Numbered from the stretch's first letter, positions 1 to 15,100 are shown. The stretch is 64,000 nucleotides of DNA from Synchiropus splendidus (GCF_027744825.2 NC_071347.1:18858001-18922000); one strand, 5' to 3'. Notes: a model not told the origin generated them from the sequence alone. Translations and numbers: made by a program.

Positions 1-110
1 TCAGCAGTGGCAGCAGCGAGGCGTCCTTGATGGGCCAGCTGACCGTAGTCCACAGTCACCTGAGAGGCCAGGCCACCCAGCTCCTCTGGGCACGTGACTG
101 ACTTTGTCAT
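1..110 (-). CDS. tln2: tln2 coding exon 42, cut by the window edge (R10)
   Basis: Residues 1875-1910, MTKSVTCPEELGGLASQVTV to GRLAAATA. The acceptor GTCCCAG is seen; the exon continues beyond base 1. About 630 residues of talin-2 follow outside the window. Confidence 0.94.
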   Translation of the reverse strand, partial: MTKSVTCPEELGGLASQVTVDYGQLAHQGRLAAATA

Positions 111-3100
111 CTGGGACATAAACAGGTTCATCACCTAAATGTTTTCGTTCAGTTATGTCAGTTTGTTAGACCGCTCACCATCTCCTGAGCAGTGATGGCT
201 ATCGCCTTGGAGAACTTCACCATTGTCGTCTGGTAATCCACGAAAGAGCCTTCGGGTTCTGGAGGTGTACCTTCATCCAGCTGCAGACATTTAAAAGTCC
301 ATGAGAATGGCCTCAACTTCGAAAAAGCACCACAGTAAGAAACAAGCTGCATATATTTGCGCGTCACCGTACATGCAGACCATCATTAATCATTAGCTGA
401 GCTGTCAGAGCAGTGATGCGTCCCCCCGCTCTGTGAGTGACAGCTCCATGTCACCACCAGGCATTGGAATTTAAACTTGTCACCCCTGGACTAGTGAGAG
501 TCCCCAACAAGGACACACAGTGCATCGACAGTGTATTTATGTGACGGAGAGTCACCGAGTAAACTGCGATCTGAGAGTAGTTTAGAAAGCCTCCTCGGGC
601 TTGAACTCACCCGGCCCATGGCCTCAGCGATGGACTCCACCATTCCGCCCACCATGCCGCCCTCGCTGGCCGCTTCATTCAAGGTCACCATGATGTCGTC
701 GACCGCCTCCTTCATCAGCTGCGCGGCTTCAGAGATGGCATCATGGGTGTGTGACGCCTGAGGACATGTGATTGCAGTTTGAAGTAGATAGATATTTTTA
801 AGCTTGGCAACTCAGAATATTACAGGATGTAAATTATGAAAGTGTTTTCATATCAGGAGTTGAGGTTATGTGGGTCTTTGTTCATTATGAGAAATGACTC
901 AAAATGAAACACATTTAACAAGCATAAACTGCAGTAAGGATTCCAGGTTCATACATACCTTTGGGAGAACAACTAGGCAAGAAAAAGCCTTGTGCTTTGG
1001 CCTAGCCTTTCATTTTTTCATCCAAAATAGCCCTTCCATTTCGCTACACTGGTGACTACTACAATGAACAGTTCTTCTACTACGACAACATTAAAATTCA
1101 GTTTATACCTTAGGGTTTCCGCCACCTTCCTTGGCGGCGTACAGCATCTGCAGAGCGGACTCAGACAGCGTCTTGCTCTGGTCCAGGATGGTCATCTGCT
1201 GCTGGTGGTCGTGCAGCTTCGAAGCCAGGCCGACGGACGCCACGATGAGCGGATCAAAATAACTGGCCAGCTGGGTCACCTGAGAAAACAATTTTACAGC
1301 GCGGCATTGTCTCAGGGAGAATTGGATCACAGGATAAAAATCCGACTAAATCCATGAAGGATGAAAAGATTTATAGTGAGAGCGGCACCTTGTGTCCCAG
1401 CTGGGCGGCTTCACCTCGGGCTGCTGTGGAGACGGGATCAATCAGGTGGCCGATCTCCTGCACGGACGACGTGAGCTGCTCCTGGAGAGCCTGGCGAGTT
1501 ACAAAGACAGAGGTATAATGGATAATGCAGAAGGGAGAGACTGCAGATTCTATTAAGTTTGTTCATGGAGCAAAGATAGGGCTGATGGGGGCTCAAACTC
1601 ACTTCCATGGAGATATCATCTCTGCAGGGCAGGGTCTGTCCAACCGCGGCCAGGGAAGCTTGCTCAATGTCCCGAATGCACTTATTGATGTTATCGATGG
1701 AGTAGTCACACTCCCTCTGTCCCGGTGCCTTGTCCCTGTTGTTACAAAGATGTATACTTTTTAAGTGCTTGGAAGAAGTTGTAGGTTCCAATCCAGCATG
1801 TAAGAGAAAGGGACTAAATACCTTTCTTAAATGGTTCGTTTTTGGGATAAGTGTGGTTAATTTACACCAGACCTCGGGGCCACATGCGGCCTTCATATAT
1901 GCGGCCCTTTTGAAGTCAGATCAAAATACCTGTATATTTTCATCAATATTTGAATTGCAAAAATAAAAAAATAAATCTTATATTTTTAGGTTTTTGGTTT
2001 TTAGTCTGCTAAATATTAAATAATGCTGCTAAAAATAATATAATTAAATTAAAATAAAAGCTATAATTTTACATGAAATGAAACAATATATAATGAAATA
2101 ATGTATTTTAAACAGAAGACATCATGGTGTAATTACATTTTTCCATATTTTCTTCATGCTTTATAACACTATAATCACAAAATTGAAGTTGAATTTAGGA
2201 CTTTCCTCTGACTTTTTGGTTATGTAATGTGGCCCCAAAGGGAACTCACTTGCCCACCCCTGATTTAAAGTGAGGACAACAGGGTTCTACCCATCAGCAG
2301 CAGCAACAGGGTGCCCTAGTTCTGGAGGGAAGTCTCTGCTGTCCTTTGTCGTCAGTTGAAACAGGCTCCTCCCCTTAAGGAAGGCAGTTAAGGAGGACTG
2401 TTGAGGATGAATGAGGAAGAGAAAAAATCCTGGTGGGACCCCGTGACAAGCTAATTTTATGTTATTCTCATCCTGTGTGACAAACCTCGGATGAGTAGGA
2501 GGAAGTTTCATGATGATCTGAAAATCACTGAAAACACCAAAGAATCTGACCAACCTGATGGACGTGATGAGGCTCTTGATGGAGTCGGAAACGGTTCTGG
2601 AGTGACCGGCCAGGATGGACCAGGTGGGAGGATCTTTGGGGTTGAGGACCAGCGAGCGTGCCGTTTCCAGGAGGTATGTGGAACTGTCCAGCATGCAGCG
2701 AGCCGAGCGCACGATCGGCTCCTGAGAGGCCGAGCCCTGAAGACACGTGAGCACCTCAGGTAACATCTCCATGCTGGTATTGTAGTTCAGTTGTTAATAT
2801 CACTCTATTGCGCTGAAGAGGGATTAGATTATAGGAGTAGCTTTACACGGACACGGGGAGAAACACCCTCAGTCATTATGATCCCGGCCCGATCCCCCCC
2901 TCGACAATTAGATTAACAAGTCGAAGATTAGAGCCGCGAGAGCGTTGTTAAACGCTGCCCTCCGACAGATTACAGCCGTAAAGCTTTGAGAGGTCTGAGC
3001 CAGGACTCTTCTGACGACAGGAACCATTTCTGTCTGTGCTTATTTACACGGTGGGAGAGGCAGCAAGACACTGTGACACATAACTGACTGGAAGGTATCA

Positions 3101-6100
3101 ACTGATGGCTCTGCACTGAAGGCTCACTGCTGTAGCTTCACATGCCATCCTGAGGTCCCTCGTCGGGTAGAGCTTCATTTCGATCCGGTCAACATTTGTG
3201 CAAGCAGAACCAATACCTAATTCTAATTCATGGAAAGAAGAATGCTGCCTACAGACCTTTATACAGACTTCAGATATAGACTTTTGGCTGACAATGGTTT
3301 GGGAAGGTAGTGTATATGCAGCTATAAAAAATGATTTTAGTAAAAAAATATATACTGAAATGCAATTGGAACTATATGCAACATAAAATATGTACATTGT
3401 ATTAGAGGACAGTTGAATTAAAAAAGTTGACCGGAAAAATAATCAATATTATTTCAGGGAGAAATATTATTTCGCCAACAGTGTGAAAAGAAATATTGGC
3501 CAAACTTTGGATTAGGGAGCATATATTACCCTAAACAAACTACTTATTGATATGTGTATTTGCAGTGTATTAGCCAGTAGTTAACCATTATAAGTATAAG
3601 TATGATTTGATGAGTGTGTTGATAAGACAGACTAAATTGTACCTAGGAATAGTCACTGAAAGTTCACTCTAAACAACACCGTAATTACCTAGTATTAACC
3701 GTAAATTAGCAAGTAACTATTTAATTAATAAAAATAAATATAAGGTTTAAATAGACCGATACTGAGCAGCTCCAGCTAAGTTAGCATTACGTAGCTAACC
3801 ACAATTAGCATCATCTACAGTGTGTGGGTCCTTGTACGAGTTTGTGGTATACACTGCCTGAACTTAGTTGATTTGGTTCCAACAATAAACGTCGTACATA
3901 TTTAACATGTGTTTTTGATTGGCTGCACCTTTGAGCAAGGCCTGAACGTATGTGCGTATTTCAAGCGAACAAAACAGTTTGTCAGGCTGACACTAGTTTG
4001 GAATTTGAACATTAAATAAGCATGTATCATAATAAGTATGTATCATTATAAAATGACATCTAAGATAGTAAATTCACTTTCAGTAGAAGTTTTAGAAAAG
4101 AAAGAAAATCTTTCAGACGACTTGTGAATATTATTATAAGAGGGTCATGAGTGGAGTGGAGACATTCATACTCACCTCATTGCTGATCTGGGCAGGGATG
4201 CTGGCAAACTCTGGATTGTTTGCGAATGTCGACAGGTTTTCCACGGCTTCCAGTAGAGGGGCGGTGGCCACACGACATCTGTTCCTGTTCTCCTCTGAAA
4301 AATCACCGTCTAAGGCCTAAAACCCAAGCAAGCACCATGTGAGCACCGGACCAAACGCACTCTAACGGTAAGGGTGGCGGCTTGACCGCAGCTCCTCACG
4401 TGGCGTGAATAGATTCTTGTAACAAATTTACACTCAACGTTTTGATCAGTTGGGGAGTTGACCTTGATGGTCTTGACCAGGTTGGCGGTGGTGTTGGCCA
4501 CCTCTTTGGCCGACTGGACAAACTGTCTGCGAGCCACGGGGTTAGAGGTCTTAGAGGAGGCCAGGCGGCAGGCGTTGCACAGAGCGGACGTGTGTTTGGC
4601 TACGATGGTAGCTGCCGATAAGACCTGTGAGGAGAAATATTCAGATATACTAACAGTGGCCTCTTTTGTTTGCCTTAATGGTTTGGAAAATGTAGATAAA
4701 AAGAATGTATCCGCTGAGGTTCCTACCTGCGAGGGGCTGCTGGCTGGGTCCACAAGGTTCTGACATGCCATCTGAATGGCCTGGTTGGCTCGTGCAAACT
4801 GAATAGGATCCACAAGCCCCTCGTGACCCGACTGACTGTTGGGATCCGATACACCGACAAGATAAGAAGCCTGGAGGAGGACATGTTTAGCGAGAAAGAG
4901 TCATGTACATCTGTGGGAGCTCCCCCTGTGTTCACAGCAGCTACCAGAAGCAGATGATACAGAGTTAAAATCCTGCTCATACTACAAACCCTGATTCCGT
5001 CAACAGAGATAAAAATATTCACTGCATTCTTTCCCCACGTGAAATCTGTGATCACACCTGTCCCGCTGCTTCCGTCAGCCCACACAGAGCCTTGGATGCT
5101 ACGCCCACGCTCTCCCCGAAAGCTACCACATCGCCAGTCTTGCAGTGCTGGGAGATGCCTGCCATCGACTCGCCGAGGACCTGAAGCGATGGACAAAACA
5201 TTGCTGCATCAGTGGACCTCAAAAATAAATTAGTGAGGAAATAATTCCAACCTTTGAATTCTCCATGACACTCTCGATGCAGTCGAAGTAGGACAAGTCG
5301 TTGATGGGTTCACTGGGATTATCCAGGAGACCTCTGACGGCCTGAAGGAGGACAACAGCTCATAACCATCTCTACTCTCACTACACGTGATCACAAGATG
5401 TTTAAGGATATAGCGCTGCTCTCTGAGTCTCGACAGCACAGTTTGTACCACCACTAAAAAGGGTAATTCCAAAGAATTTGACTAGCAAATCAATGAATGA
5501 ATAAATACAAACATATGTATTTCATCCAAAAATATGTTTCCTCATATGTTATTGTGTTTTTAAGCGTTTACTTCATTCTGATTTTTTTTATTGTGTGGAC
5601 CTATTATATCATACATATTTTCCTTGCATTTTCCCCAGTAACTTCTCTCTTAATGCATTACTGTTTAAATATTACACAATTTAAAAACAAATTTCCTCAT
5701 CTAAAATATTTTATAATATAAGATTTTTTAATTTCTTCTTCAACCTTCTACTACAATGCTGTCTTAATATTATCATCCACTGTTTTTAAATATATACTTT
5801 TTATTACAATGAAATTAGTTTCTGTTTCTCCTGAAAGCACTTTCTTACATTAACCCCTCCATCCTCCATATTGTAACCAAATCCTATAGGACTATTATTT
5901 CCCCAAAACTTCCACCTTTTCTGCACCCTCAGTACAAGCTTTATGCGCAAGGAATGAACAAACAAGCCACACAATTTCGGGGTGTAAATTGGAAACTTCA
6001 GTACACATTTTTTACTTCTATAAGCTTCAACACAACTTCTAAAGAGCTGGTAATGTAACAGCTTGTTGCGTTGCCGTCTCTGTAAATGCTAATATACTAA

Positions 6101-9100
6101 TATACTGAACGCAGTGTTGAATTGCTGTACTTCACGTTCCCCATATGAGCCTGACTGAACCCGCTATATTTCCTCGCCCAGTATATACCCGACTACTTTA
6201 ATGGGCGGCATGAAAGCAGCTCTCACTTGCAGAAGCATGCGTCGGCTCTTTTGTCTCTGATGACACTTCACAGACCGGGCGGTAAAATAACTGCTGTATT
6301 GACGGCCTCTAAATGCACCGCACCGTCATCATCATCGGTGTAATTGAAACGATGCTCTGAACCAATGTCACTAATGCAGCAGCGTCGTATTTAGTGACCA
6401 TCTGTAATGGATGAGGCGGCCGCTGCAATCTAAAGACCAATCCCCGCTGATGGGAAACATATTAGGAGATGAAACCAGCGATAAGAGACAGCATGAAAGT
6501 GAGGACGGCTACCTCCAGCTCCCTCAAAGCGTTGTCACACTCTTTCTGTCCCGCAGCTTGCTGAGTGCAGAGCGTGATCAGCTGGTTGATGCTCTCTGTC
6601 ACCGCCCTGAAACGTAAGAGCGTACAGTTCTTTTTCCACACACACACACACACACGCGATCCGGCTCGGCTGCGAGAGAGGGGATCGAGGAGAGAGCCTG
6701 CAGTTTGTGTTCAGCCTTGCTGAGCACAGACAGATTCCAGCCAAAGCTTCCATCTTCCTAATTAGACAGGGAGAATCAGCCAGGCCCAAAGCCCACAGGG
6801 GCCGGCTGTCTCACAGCTCTCCACCAGGGGGGTGATACAACACACAGTGAAGGCATCGTTTGGAAAGAAGCAATCGCACCCGGAATTTAGACCCAAGCAC
6901 AGATGACGCTGCACTGTTTCTCTGAAATTAAAAACTAAATTGAATGCAGAGGACACAGTGGGGAGAAAACATAACCACTCACACACACACAAAATAATCT
7001 AAAAGTCTTGGAACAGGTGCTGTGAAATGATCTGACTCAGAGTTAATAAACAATTTCCAGACCTATTAAACAGACCAAACTGAATGCAGTACAAACATGA
7101 CCACCATTTCCTTAACAGTAAGAAGAAACTGTGCTAGTGCACTTCTGCTTCTGTATTCAGTTTGGTCTCGGGCACGGTCTTAGTTTCACCCCTCTTCATT
7201 GGTCCCAGCCTCTGCATGCTGCGGTCTCGACACCGTCATTAGATCACACTTATGTATTATATAGACGGCCACTTGTCTGTACTTATTCGGTTTAAAATGA
7301 ATTGAGGACGCGACGACGAAGGTTAGAAATGTCTAACTACATATGAATATCCGTTTGCGTAATATATCAAGTCACTGTAACTAGGGATGTGTATTGGCAG
7401 GTATCTTGCGATACGATACGTATCCCGATGGAGGAGTGGCGATACGATTCATTGCGATATATAACAATCCTGTAAGTGTACATATAATGTGCATGAAAAA
7501 CAAGAAAATGTTGTTAGCATTTATAAAAAACAAATGATGTAGCAGACTTAAAATATTGATTGACAATATTGCACAATCGAGAATTGCAATACGTAATCAA
7601 AATATCGTGCAACCAAGTATTGCGATATTTGAGTGTACTGATATTTTTTTACATCCCTAAATGTAATGCGCAGTCCACCCCTGTTTACAGGGTGAAGGGA
7701 TCTAGTGGCCGCCGATGTCCGAGATTTGGTACTTGGTTTCAACTAAATAGTGATGGGGATTCACTGTTAATGTGTGTGACGCAACAATTTTAACAAGTCC
7801 GAACTGCTTCCCTTGTTACTGAACCAACGAGGACTAGAACCAGTTTGACAGGTCCAAGTCAGGAAAGTTTATTGATGGAGAATTTGAATGTATCAGGATG
7901 GAGATAATTCCAAGGTTGCGATTAGACTGTAGCGGCGAGTGAGAGTTAAAGCATAATCATGACTCAATGGTTCAGAAACCACAGGAGACAATTGGCTGGG
8001 TCTCCTCGCGCTGCTGATGTTAAGTCATCGTGAGGAATAAAAATGAGTGTGGAAATTCCAACTCAGGCACACCAGCTCATCAAAATCCCTTCAGACGAGG
8101 ACATAAGGAAGAAGAAGTGTAGGCACCTTGCAGCCACAGCCAGGAGATTCTTGGCGTTGGCGGCGCCGGGATCCACAGACAGAGACTTGGCGGCCAGCAG
8201 CAGCTTACTGGAAGCCATGGAGATGTTCTTCAGATTACCAATGACTTGGATCTGATCTTCTTTGCTCTGCAGACGGAAGAAAATAAGATATCATCCATAC
8301 AGATGAGAGGACCGATGTATCTGTGACAGCCTCATTTTCCCTGACTCAGCACGACCCCGATTCCTTCCTACATCCCACTCACTTCATCACGAGAGCTCAT
8401 TACATCTCGCCGTTCATTCTCAGCGGGGATGTCATTTGATCGGGGACTTAGGTATACGCCGATCAGCCATAAAATTATGACCACTGACAGCGAGAGCAAG
8501 TGAGCAGAGGCCTCTATGGAGCAGACTTGCTTGTCCAGCACATCTCTCAGATGCTAGATAAGATTGAGTTGAGGGCTGGAGCAGCGCTCATTTATCTTGC
8601 TGAAAAGGGCTGCAGCCATTGGCAAACAGGATTTAAAGCTAGCATGTGAGCATGAACCCACAACTCGAATTTCATCTTCATACATTTATTTCATTAATTT
8701 TTAAATGTTTCTTAATAAGCTAAACACGTGGCCTTTCACACAGCTCTGGAAGAGAGCACAGGCAGAGTAGAATACAGTAGGTGGCACCCACTGTGATGTC
8801 ACAGTAGCATCTTGAGAGGGGCAGTGGAAGCAGAGTCAGATACTGATGTTGTCATTTGGAGTGACTAGAAAGGACAAGGATCAAAAACGAGTACACCAGA
8901 GGGACATGTGGAGACAAAGAAGGGGCTCGGGGGGTAAATATTTGGACGCATGGAGAGATGTTGGAGATGCAGACAGAGAAGAGGAACCATTCAAGGTTCA
9001 TGGATAAACAAGGATGAGTCTCACCTGAGTGTGTCCCGCCATCTCCACTCCAGCATCCAGGAACTCATCAAAGTCCTGGCTGAACTTCCCCGAGGCCGCA

Positions 9101-12100
9101 GCCAGCTGGCCGCTGGTTCCACGAGAGGAATGGACGACCTCGCCCGCAGAGTGGTTCAGTTCAGCTGCTGTGTGGTTCAGATCCGTTTGGGCCTCCTGGA
9201 ATGTCTTACTGCAGGGAGGCAGCTTCAAAGACAGGACAGACATTAATTAGACTGCACTGCTGTACTGGAACATCAGCCATTTTCAAAGTCTCAGATGTTT
9301 GATGAGACGCTTCTCCCTCAAGTAAACAATCAAGGGCAGGTCAAACACAAGCAGAGAGATAAGAGCTGAACACGCAGACAATTTTATAAAGCGATAGTTG
9401 ATAAAATGAAGTTCATTTTATTGATTTAAAATTATTCAATTATTTTTCTGAGGTTTTAATATAAATGAAAAGACTTCAATGTCACCCAGAGTGGCTGACA
9501 TCAAAGGACTTCATGTTCAAATAGTGTGATACAAATCACATTTCCTCAAGGTCGCCACACTGCTTTTGTCTTTGTTTTCATTAAATTATAGCTTCTAACA
9601 AAATATACATTCTAATAGAAAATAATACCCGTTACCAATGGTAGTGCATTTAAACTATAAATATATACTTCTTCTTTATTTTTAAATTGAAGTACATAGT
9701 CTTTAGTTTATGAATACAAAAATGAAGTGAGTTTACCAACAGTAAACAGCCATCTCAAACGAATGGTTGAGCCGACCTTTGAACTCACACATGTAATATA
9801 AAGAAAAAAAAAACCTAAATCTAAATTTAAAAGAATAATACTAATAATAGCCAAATATGAAATACTCTTCCTACTAATATAAAATAAAATAAAAAATATA
9901 AACTAATATATAATAATGTAAAAGAGTATCTAGGGAAAAATACATTCCTGGGTGCAGAAGCTGAATAAGCAACACTCAAACTTGTATTGGGATTAAAGTT
10001 GTCAATATTTGAATCTGCATTATAATTAATACAATGACGTGGAGAAGTGAGGAGGGGCAGAAGGCAGGTTCTGAAATTTCAAAATAAGAATGAGGTGTTT
10101 CCATATTTACCATTCAGAGAAGACAAAAATAGATCAAATCTTTAGTGGTAAAAGTATTCCTGAAACATAGACTCCAGGGATTTGATGCTTCTAAAAATTA
10201 CAGATTCGTTGCGCAGGTGTGCAGCATCAACTCTTGGAATAACCAGATTTGAGTTGCCTGGCTAAATTGGTAGTGGATGGGAAAACCAAAAATCAAAAGT
10301 GCTGTCAACTAATGACACTTGTATTCCGGTGTTTACTCATCTATAAATCCATCAAACATAGACAATTTCCAACCTGAAAAAGTGCTGAATCAGCATCATG
10401 GGTCTTCGCGTCCCGTTTACATACATTATGAATCACCTCACCGATTACACATCACACTTGTGACGTCTCTGATTCAAAGGTTTGTTGGCATGAATAAAGT
10501 ACTTTGTATCTCTCACAAACTAAAAAGGTGCTGCCGACCCTTTAAGGGATATGCACCTTCTGAGAAACAATGCAAGTGCCAAACAATGTTTGTGGCTTGT
10601 ATATGAAGCATAAATATATAGACTCACAACATCCACCAGGAGCTTCTTGCTGGCTTCTCCAATGCTCCGGAGCGCCATGTCGACATCCTTCTGGCCCGGC
10701 AGGCAATTTACACAATTATTCAGGGAGTGGGACACGGCTTTAGCGACCTGCAACACAACACGACACCCTGTCACAGAACTGCTATCAGTCACTCTAACAA
10801 CGTGGTACGCGACACCAAGTCCCGTCGCGATGCAGCAAGAGACCCGGCACTGAAATTGTGCTTATAGCAGGGAGCAATAAGCAATGCCACTAATTCATGC
10901 AGCTGTCGGAGATATATGCCAAACAATATGTTTATCCCCTGAAGGGCTGCAGGAGAGTGAGCCGTTTTACCTCGGCTCTCTCGAGAGGAGAATACGAGGC
11001 GAGTGAAAATAGCTGTGCTCCGAAGGGGAGACTGAAATGTTTACAAATCAGTAGAGAGATGGCTGTACGAGACAAACGGGAATGCGACATTTTTATCGTT
11101 GCATATAAATCACTGGGATACCTGTGCCAGCCTCTGTTGACTCTCAGCGTCTCCCGGATGAACCAGAGCCTGGTGAGCCTCGTGGATCAGCATGGAGGAG
11201 CCTTCCATCACACACTGGGCCGAGTCCAGCATGGCAGCGGCGGCCTGCGGCTCCTTGGTGCTGGCTGCGACACCTCTGGCGGCTTGAGCCAGCGTCCTCA
11301 GAGCCTGAGCCGTTTCCCTGGCCGCAACACCTGAACACAACCAGCGGCGCGGTCACACAAAAGCAAGCAATTACCACACAATAGTAACCTTTATTGTCCC
11401 AACAGGAACGGGAAATAAAGGTGTTGGTCCGCCAACACATTTATCTCAGTGGACAGAGGAGCCGTGGCACTGTCTTTGTAAACAGCTTCCACAACACAAA
11501 GCAAGGTTTCTGAAGTAGTAACTGCTGATGAAATGATTCTAAATTTCCTTTCTTCATAGCTTACATGGAACGCCTTTATATGCAAGTTCAAGGGAAGCAG
11601 TCCAAGTTGAAGAGTCCTGCATGTCCCTCATTCCCAAAATGCCCTCCATCTCTTCAGTGGGAGCACAGAAGGGTTTATAAATGACAAATGCGTGTCCTTG
11701 GTTTGACCGAGGTTTCCTCCCAGGTGGACATGCCATCAAGCGCCTCACCAGGGAGGCATCCAGGCGACATCCAGACAAGAGGCCGACAATAACGCCTACG
11801 AGGAGAGTGAGTGAAATCAGCCATTTCTGCCTCGAAGGACGAGTCTCGCCACAAAACCTATCTTGACTGTTTGGGCCCACAATTTGGTCCTTTGACTCTG
11901 TAGCCAAAGCTTGTGACCTCAGGTGAGCGCAGCTTGACAAGTCGATCAAAAGCTTCGTCTCTTTCCACTCCAGAGTGAAAGTCACTTCAGACGATGACCA
12001 GTGTATCTTGACCGATATCTGCCATTTTTGCATTTTATTTGCAGAAAATGTATTTGTTGAAAAACATCTTCATAAAGCAGTGAGCTAAAACATATCATGA

Positions 12101-15100
12101 TTTACATCTTTACTATAAATAATTTAAGATTTTATCATAATAAATATTTTACTCCAGTTTGAGGAACTAGCATACAGTCCTTAACATTCTGTGCCTCAGC
12201 TTGGTAATAATTATTCTTTCTCGCTTCACATTTTGGAGTGCCTTAATGTGGTTCTGTATTTTGGTTGGACTGCGCCGCACGTATTCATAGAACTGATGTT
12301 ACGTTCAGTAACCATTATTTTTTAGACAACTGAAGCAAACCTTTATACAGTAGTTTATGCGCTTCAAAGTTTTGTGAGTGAGACGTCATGTTAGCTGTTA
12401 GCTCTGCGAGCTCAGCGGTGCAGACAGTCTTTGGCGGTGGGGTTCCTACAAGGATCACACCATCATTCTGCCATGGAGGTGTGTGGTCAAGACATCAGGT
12501 TTAAAAACACCTGCTGAACAGTTGACCAGCTTCTTCACTGTGAGAGCGTGTGCGAAGAAAACACTGCGTGTCTACGCATCAGCATAAATCTATGGCGTAT
12601 AGAAAGAATGTGACTGAATCCATGTGATCTCTTCACATTGGTAGATTGTCAACATGTTTTAATTGTTCACGCTATTTCCGGACAAATGAGGTGAAAGTGG
12701 ATCATTTGCTTGTGTGGAAAAACTCTGCTTTAGACATTGCCCCTTGTGACTTGCAGAACTAACTATATATTAAAGAATTGGGCTTTTTCTTCACCTTCCA
12801 GCCCTGGTCTTGGACTTGGACCAGATCCTTATCCTCACTTCCAAAATATAGTGTGTCAAATCCCAACATGAAGTCATAAATCCCACTATCCTTCTGCTCC
12901 TACCTTGCATAATGCCGTGTCAATCTCAAAACAGCCCAGTGAAGAACAAAATAAATCACTCAAACACATGAAGCCTTTGTGATGAACCTGCTATTAAATC
13001 AAACGTAATCCGCAAGACGAGCTAACAGGGCAAAAACGTTTAAACAAATGACTTAATGTAATTAATACGACCCTCCACACGAGCTGCTCTTAAATTACTC
13101 TATGTAAAACTGAAGGGAGAAAGAAGCAAATTGCACACAGTTGCGTTAAACAGTCAAGTGGAGCCGTGTGCTGATGGAATGTTAAATCTAGTGAAAATGG
13201 GATTAATGAGGAGCTTCCGGCACCCTGAGTCACCAAGAGAAGTGCTGCCCGGGAGCCCTCATTGTTAGAAACGCCATTCTTTATGTCTTCATCTCTGCTC
13301 CCTCCGGATTGTGAAGTGAGCCAAAATTGAAGGCAAATCACTTAAACTGAGCGGAATCCTAAGAGGTTAGTTTCAGGCGAAAAGTGATAGGGAAGGAAAA
13401 TGACTCATAATATCCCCAGCATGCTTCGGTCCCGCGTTATGAGCACAGTTCGATAATTTACCATAAATATAGTTTCAGCAATTGGTCCATATCTTTCACT
13501 GCTAACTGGAGCACTTCACTCATCCCACCTGTATAGTGTTCGTTGCCCTGCGCCGCACAAGTCAGGAGCTGGGCCATGGACGATCCCACCGCCTTGGACG
13601 TGCTCCCCAAATCCTGAGCGCACTTCTCCAGCTGTGTGAGCAGCAACAGCAGTCAACATTACTTTCTGACTTTGAAACACTCAACAAATATAGATGTCCA
13701 TTTTAAATTCCAGTACAAGTCTGAAGGTCAAGAGCAGGTCTGGGCAGCATGGGATGCACTTGTGGCTCAATACATCCGGCGCTCAGGAGGTCAGCGTGAA
13801 AGTATGAAGCTGTTAAAAACCTCAACTATGTTTGTGACAGGCTTAAGTATCTCTCAAGATTTTTAAGTTACATTTTTTAGTTACTTTTTAATTTAAATTA
13901 ATCTTACATTTTCTAAATTATTTCAAATTGATCTTTTACTAGACAGGCACAAGGACGACACACACCTCTGCCCAGCATCTTATTTAAACGCCCACAGTGA
14001 TTCCTTTTAAAGATATTATTGCCCTACACATATATTATCTATCACACAGCAGGTGGCAGTATAGTTAAGTAGCAACTATGATCCACATGGCAAATCAATT
14101 TATTCAATTTATTTCAGTGATTCAACTGTGTTTTGTGTAGTAAAGTTGTCAAGTTGGTCACATGACCAGCGGCGCATAATAGAAATGACTGGGTTTCCGT
14201 AAGCAACAACGCCTCCATGATAGGCAGAGTTAATCAACTCATTATTAATATCAATATTATAATTATATAATAACTCATCATTATCATCATATTTGGTCTT
14301 GTTGCTTGAATTGCCAGTAAAGGCCATCAAGAAGATCAACTAGCTTCATTGAACTGTACTCACCGTTTCGCCAGGTAGAGGTTTGAGTTGACCGTCGATG
14401 ACGGACATCTTGGCATCCTGAAGTTCACTTTTAAGCGTCTGCACAGTTTTGAGGGCCGAGTCGATCTCCAGGGGGCCACAAGCTTCATGAGCCTACAGGG
14501 AACACACAGACAGCAGCAGCTTACTCATGAATTGTCATGTCACATCCGCGCGAAACTCTGGCTGGAGTTATGTAAAAGACCAGTCATGGTGTTTTGGTGG
14601 TTACCTTTTGCGTGGCAGTCCTGAGCTCTGCCAGACAGGTCGCTAAGTTCTTTGCACACTGACCCAGTTGCATAGCAGCAGCCTGATCCGTCACCGTCGG
14701 AACTGCTGACTTAGCAGACGCCACCATCTTACTTCCCGGCTGCAGGATTTTAAAGCATTAGAAATTCACAGCCTCCATGCCTCATATTTGACTGATAGTC
14801 GGTGTCTGACCTGTAAGAAGCTCTGGCTGGCCATGATGAGGGTGAGCTGAGCGCCCAGCTCCTCGGGCTGGGCCTGGCTGCTCCTCATGCCCTGCACCAG
14901 CTGGGGGATGTTATCCGCAACAGCCTTCACGAGACCCACACAGACCAGTTGTTACATCTCAGGGTGCACCGTGAAGAACAAGGTAGAGGGCCGTACCTTG
15001 CAGCTGTGCACTAACTGTTGGTGAGAGACCGTGTTCTTGTTGGAGGCAGCAGCATTTTGGGCGGCTGCGATCGTCTGAGTGGCAGCTGCTGCAGCTTGCT

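Larger units (their letters stand above)
6607..8126 (-). other. intron 29 of tln2
   Basis: 1,520 nt. Holds a CA microsatellite at 6637-6655 and a GATACGATA-type MITE at 7382-7659 (own entries). No gene. Confidence 0.8.

Noticed and set aside
3914..3945. Similarity of GATTGGCTGCACCTTTGAG to 18730-18750 (GATTGGTCAAAGGTGCA)
   Set aside because: Only about 10 shared bases in opposite orientation; not above chance.
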